A stretch of DNA of 64,000 nucleotides from Corynebacterium sp. 74A (lineage in GTDB: Bacteria; Actinomycetota; Actinomycetes; Mycobacteriales; Mycobacteriaceae). The first letter of the stretch is position 1. The number at the start of each line of letters is the position of its first letter. The translations under genes were made by a program, and so were the position numbers. This document shows positions 62,602-64,000 of this stretch, one piece after another. The notes beneath the pieces are model-generated. The model did not search any database. It was not told the origin of the DNA and was given only the letters and a program-made list of their open reading frames with translations. The stretch spans positions 1 through 64,000 of the forward strand of contig NZ_PQMG01000007.1 in NCBI RefSeq assembly GCF_008930665.1, read 5' to 3'.

Positions 62602-64000
62602 GTGCTTCTTCTGCTCCTTAGCTTAATTGCCGCGTCGCTGCTCACGCCCGCGCTCCTGCGGGTGCTGGGGCGGCCGGCCTTTGGCGTGGTCGCACTGGTT
62701 CCCGCCGCCGGGTTCTGGTGGGTGCTCACCACCTTCTTCACCACCCCGGAACCCACCACCCGCACCGCCGAGATTCCGTGGATGAGCGGCGCGCACCTAG
62801 ACCTCGATTTCCGCCTCGATAGCCTCTCCGCGCTCTTTGCGCTCATCATCTTGGGCGTCGGCGCCCTCGTGCTGCTCTATTGCTGGGGCTATTTCAACGC
62901 CAACCCGCGCCGGCTCGCCACCTTCGGCGGCTGCATGGTGGCCTTTTGTATGGCCATGTACGGGCTGGTGATCTCCGACAACCTGCTGCTCATGTACGTG
63001 TTCTGGGAGATCACCTCCGTGCTGTCCTTCCTTTTGGTGGGCTACTACGGCGAGCGCGCCTCCTCCCGCCGCTCTGCCGGGCAGGCGCTGATGGTCACCT
63101 CCCTCGGCGGGCTGGCGATGCTGGTGGGCATCGTGGTCTTCGGCACCCGCTCGGGGCAATGGACGCTCTCTGGTCTGGTTAGTCACGGTATCGGGCCGGA
63201 TGCGGCGTGGATGGGCGCCGCCGTGGCCCTCGTTCTCGCTGGGGCGCTCAGTAAATCCGCGATCGCCCCCGCCCATTTCTGGCTGCCCGGTGCCATGGCC
63301 GCCCCCACCCCAGTATCGGCCTATCTGCACTCGGCGGCGATGGTGAAGGCCGGCATCTACCTGGTGGCGCGGCTCTCGCCCACGCTCAATGGCATTACCG
63401 CCTGGCACTTGATTGTGCTGCCGCTCGGCATTTTCACCATGCTGCTCGGCGGCTGGATGGCGCTACGACAAAAGGACCTGAAACTTATTCTGGCCTATGG
63501 CACCGTCTCCCAGCTGGGCTTCATCATCACCGTGATGGGCGTGGGCGCGAAAGCAGCGCTCATCGCCGGCCTGGCGCTGATGCTGGCGCACTCGATGTTC
63601 AAGGCCACTCTGTTCATGGTGGTGGGCGCCATCGACCACTGCACTGGCACCCGCAATAAAAATAAGCTCTCTGGGCTGGGACGGAAGAAGCCCGGGCTGG
63701 CGCTGATCGCCGCCCTCGCTGGGGCCTCCATGGCCGGCCTCCCGCCTTTCTTCGGCTTCGTGGCCAAAGAGGCGGTGTTCGAGACCCTGCTGCACGAGCC
63801 ACTCTTGGTGGGGCTACCCGGCCAGACCACCCTGCTGGGACTGGTGGTGGGCTCGGTGCTCACCGTGGCCTATACCCTGTACTTCTTCCACGCCGCCTTC
63901 TTTCGCAAACGCCCCGATCATCCCAGCGGCGGCGGCATCTCCCCAGCGGTGGCCACCATGGATACGCTGAGCTTCACCCAATGGGCCCCGCCCCTGGTGC
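62602..64000 (+). CDS. mrpA: Na+/H+ antiporter subunit A (MrpA/MnhA), partial at the right edge
   Basis: The first 466 codons of a large membrane protein; the 3' end is beyond the window. It has many hydrophobic helices with NuoL-like motifs: LLMYVFWEITSVLSFLLVG (key Glu of helix 5), LSKSAIAPAHFWLPGAMAAPTPVSAYLHSAAMVKAGIYLVARL (Lys of helix 7 and the His of helix 8), GTVSQLGFIITVMG and HSMFKATLFMVVGAIDH. It is the proton-pumping core of the Mrp antiporter, needed for Na+ and pH tolerance. The start is GTG at 62602, behind GAGG at 62591-62594. Downstream mrpC-G genes would be expected outside the window. Confidence 0.94.
   Translation, partial: MLLLLLSLIAASLLTPALLRVLGRPAFGVVALVPAAGFWWVLTTFFTTPEPTTRTAEIPWMSGAHLDLDFRLDSLSALFALIILGVGALVLLYCWGYFNANPRRLATFGGCMVAFCMAMYGLVISDNLLLMYVFWEITSVLSFLLVGYYGERASSRRSAGQALMVTSLGGLAMLVGIVVFGTRSGQWTLSGLVSHGIGPDAAWMGAAVALVLAGALSKSAIAPAHFWLPGAMAAPTPVSAYLHSAAMVKAGIYLVARLSPTLNGITAWHLIVLPLGIFTMLLGGWMALRQKDLKLILAYGTVSQLGFIITVMGVGAKAALIAGLALMLAHSMFKATLFMVVGAIDHCTGTRNKNKLSGLGRKKPGLALIAALAGASMAGLPPFFGFVAKEAVFETLLHEPLLVGLPGQTTLLGLVVGSVLTVAYTLYFFHAAFFRKRPDHPSGGGISPAVATMDTLSFTQWAPPLV

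Overview
The window is a 64-kb piece of a high-GC actinobacterial chromosome, almost certainly a Corynebacterium (order Mycobacteriales). The evidence is a RamA-type LuxR regulator nearly identical in its core to the C. glutamicum protein, mycothiol synthase MshD, actinobacterial DUF families (DUF3073, DUF3180, LmeA-like DUF2993), a MurA with Asp in place of the catalytic Cys, a lone HrcA/CIRCE-controlled GroEL, and gene orders (murA-pduO-ramA-cysK-cysE; cat-dus-phoU-pstBACS-mshD; panC-like-DUF-DUF3180-folKBPE-ftsH-hpt-tilS-dacB-ppa) that I recall from C. glutamicum. I cannot assign a species. Most of the window is core chromosome; I see no insertion sequence, prophage, CRISPR array or plasmid feature.

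Layout. 1-0.33 kb is the promoter/leader of an rRNA operon whose 16S gene lies beyond the left edge. 0.3-8.3 kb: murA, cobalamin adenosyltransferase, ramA, a cobalamin-riboswitch-controlled cobalt importer (cbiMNQO), and cysK-cysE behind a palindrome matching the McbR operator. 8.4-11.6 kb: a small GNAT protein, five tRNA genes (Phe, Asp, Asp, Glu, Lys; the Asp gene is in a perfect 82-bp duplication) and an MMPL transporter. 11.7-20.4 kb: acetyl/succinyl-CoA transferase (cat), dus, phoU facing pstSCAB, mshD. The sucCD pair that I recall between cysE and cat in C. glutamicum is absent. 20.4-25.1 kb: LmeA-like protein, a haem-ligand-less nitrobindin-like protein, pabC, DyP peroxidase, ygfZ, DUF3073. 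25.2-36.5 kb: purine genes (purFM and purSQL) flanking a sterol-carrier-like protein, a double-hotdog thioesterase and an MMPL / histidine kinase / response regulator operon. 36.5-43.9 kb: a small lipase-like hydrolase, a DUF222-HNH (13E12-like) gene behind a LexA-type box, a cupin-methyltransferase-guaA operon, a degenerate PanC-like protein and a coiled-coil (EP)n protein. 43.4-51.3 kb: one long leftward run of folate genes (folE, folP, folB, folK), ftsH, hpt, tilS and dacB. 51.4-64 kb: ppa, a MarR regulator directly upstream of a 1295-aa Pls-type non-ribosomal peptide synthetase, ppk2, a Rossmann/DUF2520 protein, groEL with two CIRCE operators, an M20 peptidase, a short leaderless reading frame, an orphan LeuA regulatory-domain protein, and the start of mrpA.

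How it fits together. Cobalt uptake, adenosylation and the riboswitch form a B12 economy module. RamA (acetate/carbon control) and Cat (acetate and succinyl-CoA exchange) fit a TCA cycle using CoA transfer. PhoU/Pst, PPK2 and Ppa give a phosphate/polyphosphate set. The most exciting candidate is the MarR-Pls pair at 52.07-56.41 kb: the synthetase has the A-T-(TM2-hexapeptide)x3 architecture of epsilon-poly-L-lysine synthetase, and the specificity code I read from the adenylation domain (D-A-E-S-I-G-T-V-V-K) is one residue from a lysine code I remember, so it may make a homopolymer of lysine or a related cationic amino acid. A second candidate is the orphan LeuA regulatory-domain protein, preceded by a leaderless small reading frame and an attenuator-like hairpin.

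Many genes here have an extended -10-like hexamer ending 6-8 nt before the start codon and no Shine-Dalgarno sequence. I used this leaderless pattern to choose several starts. Functional calls rest on motif recognition and memory of the families, not on searches.
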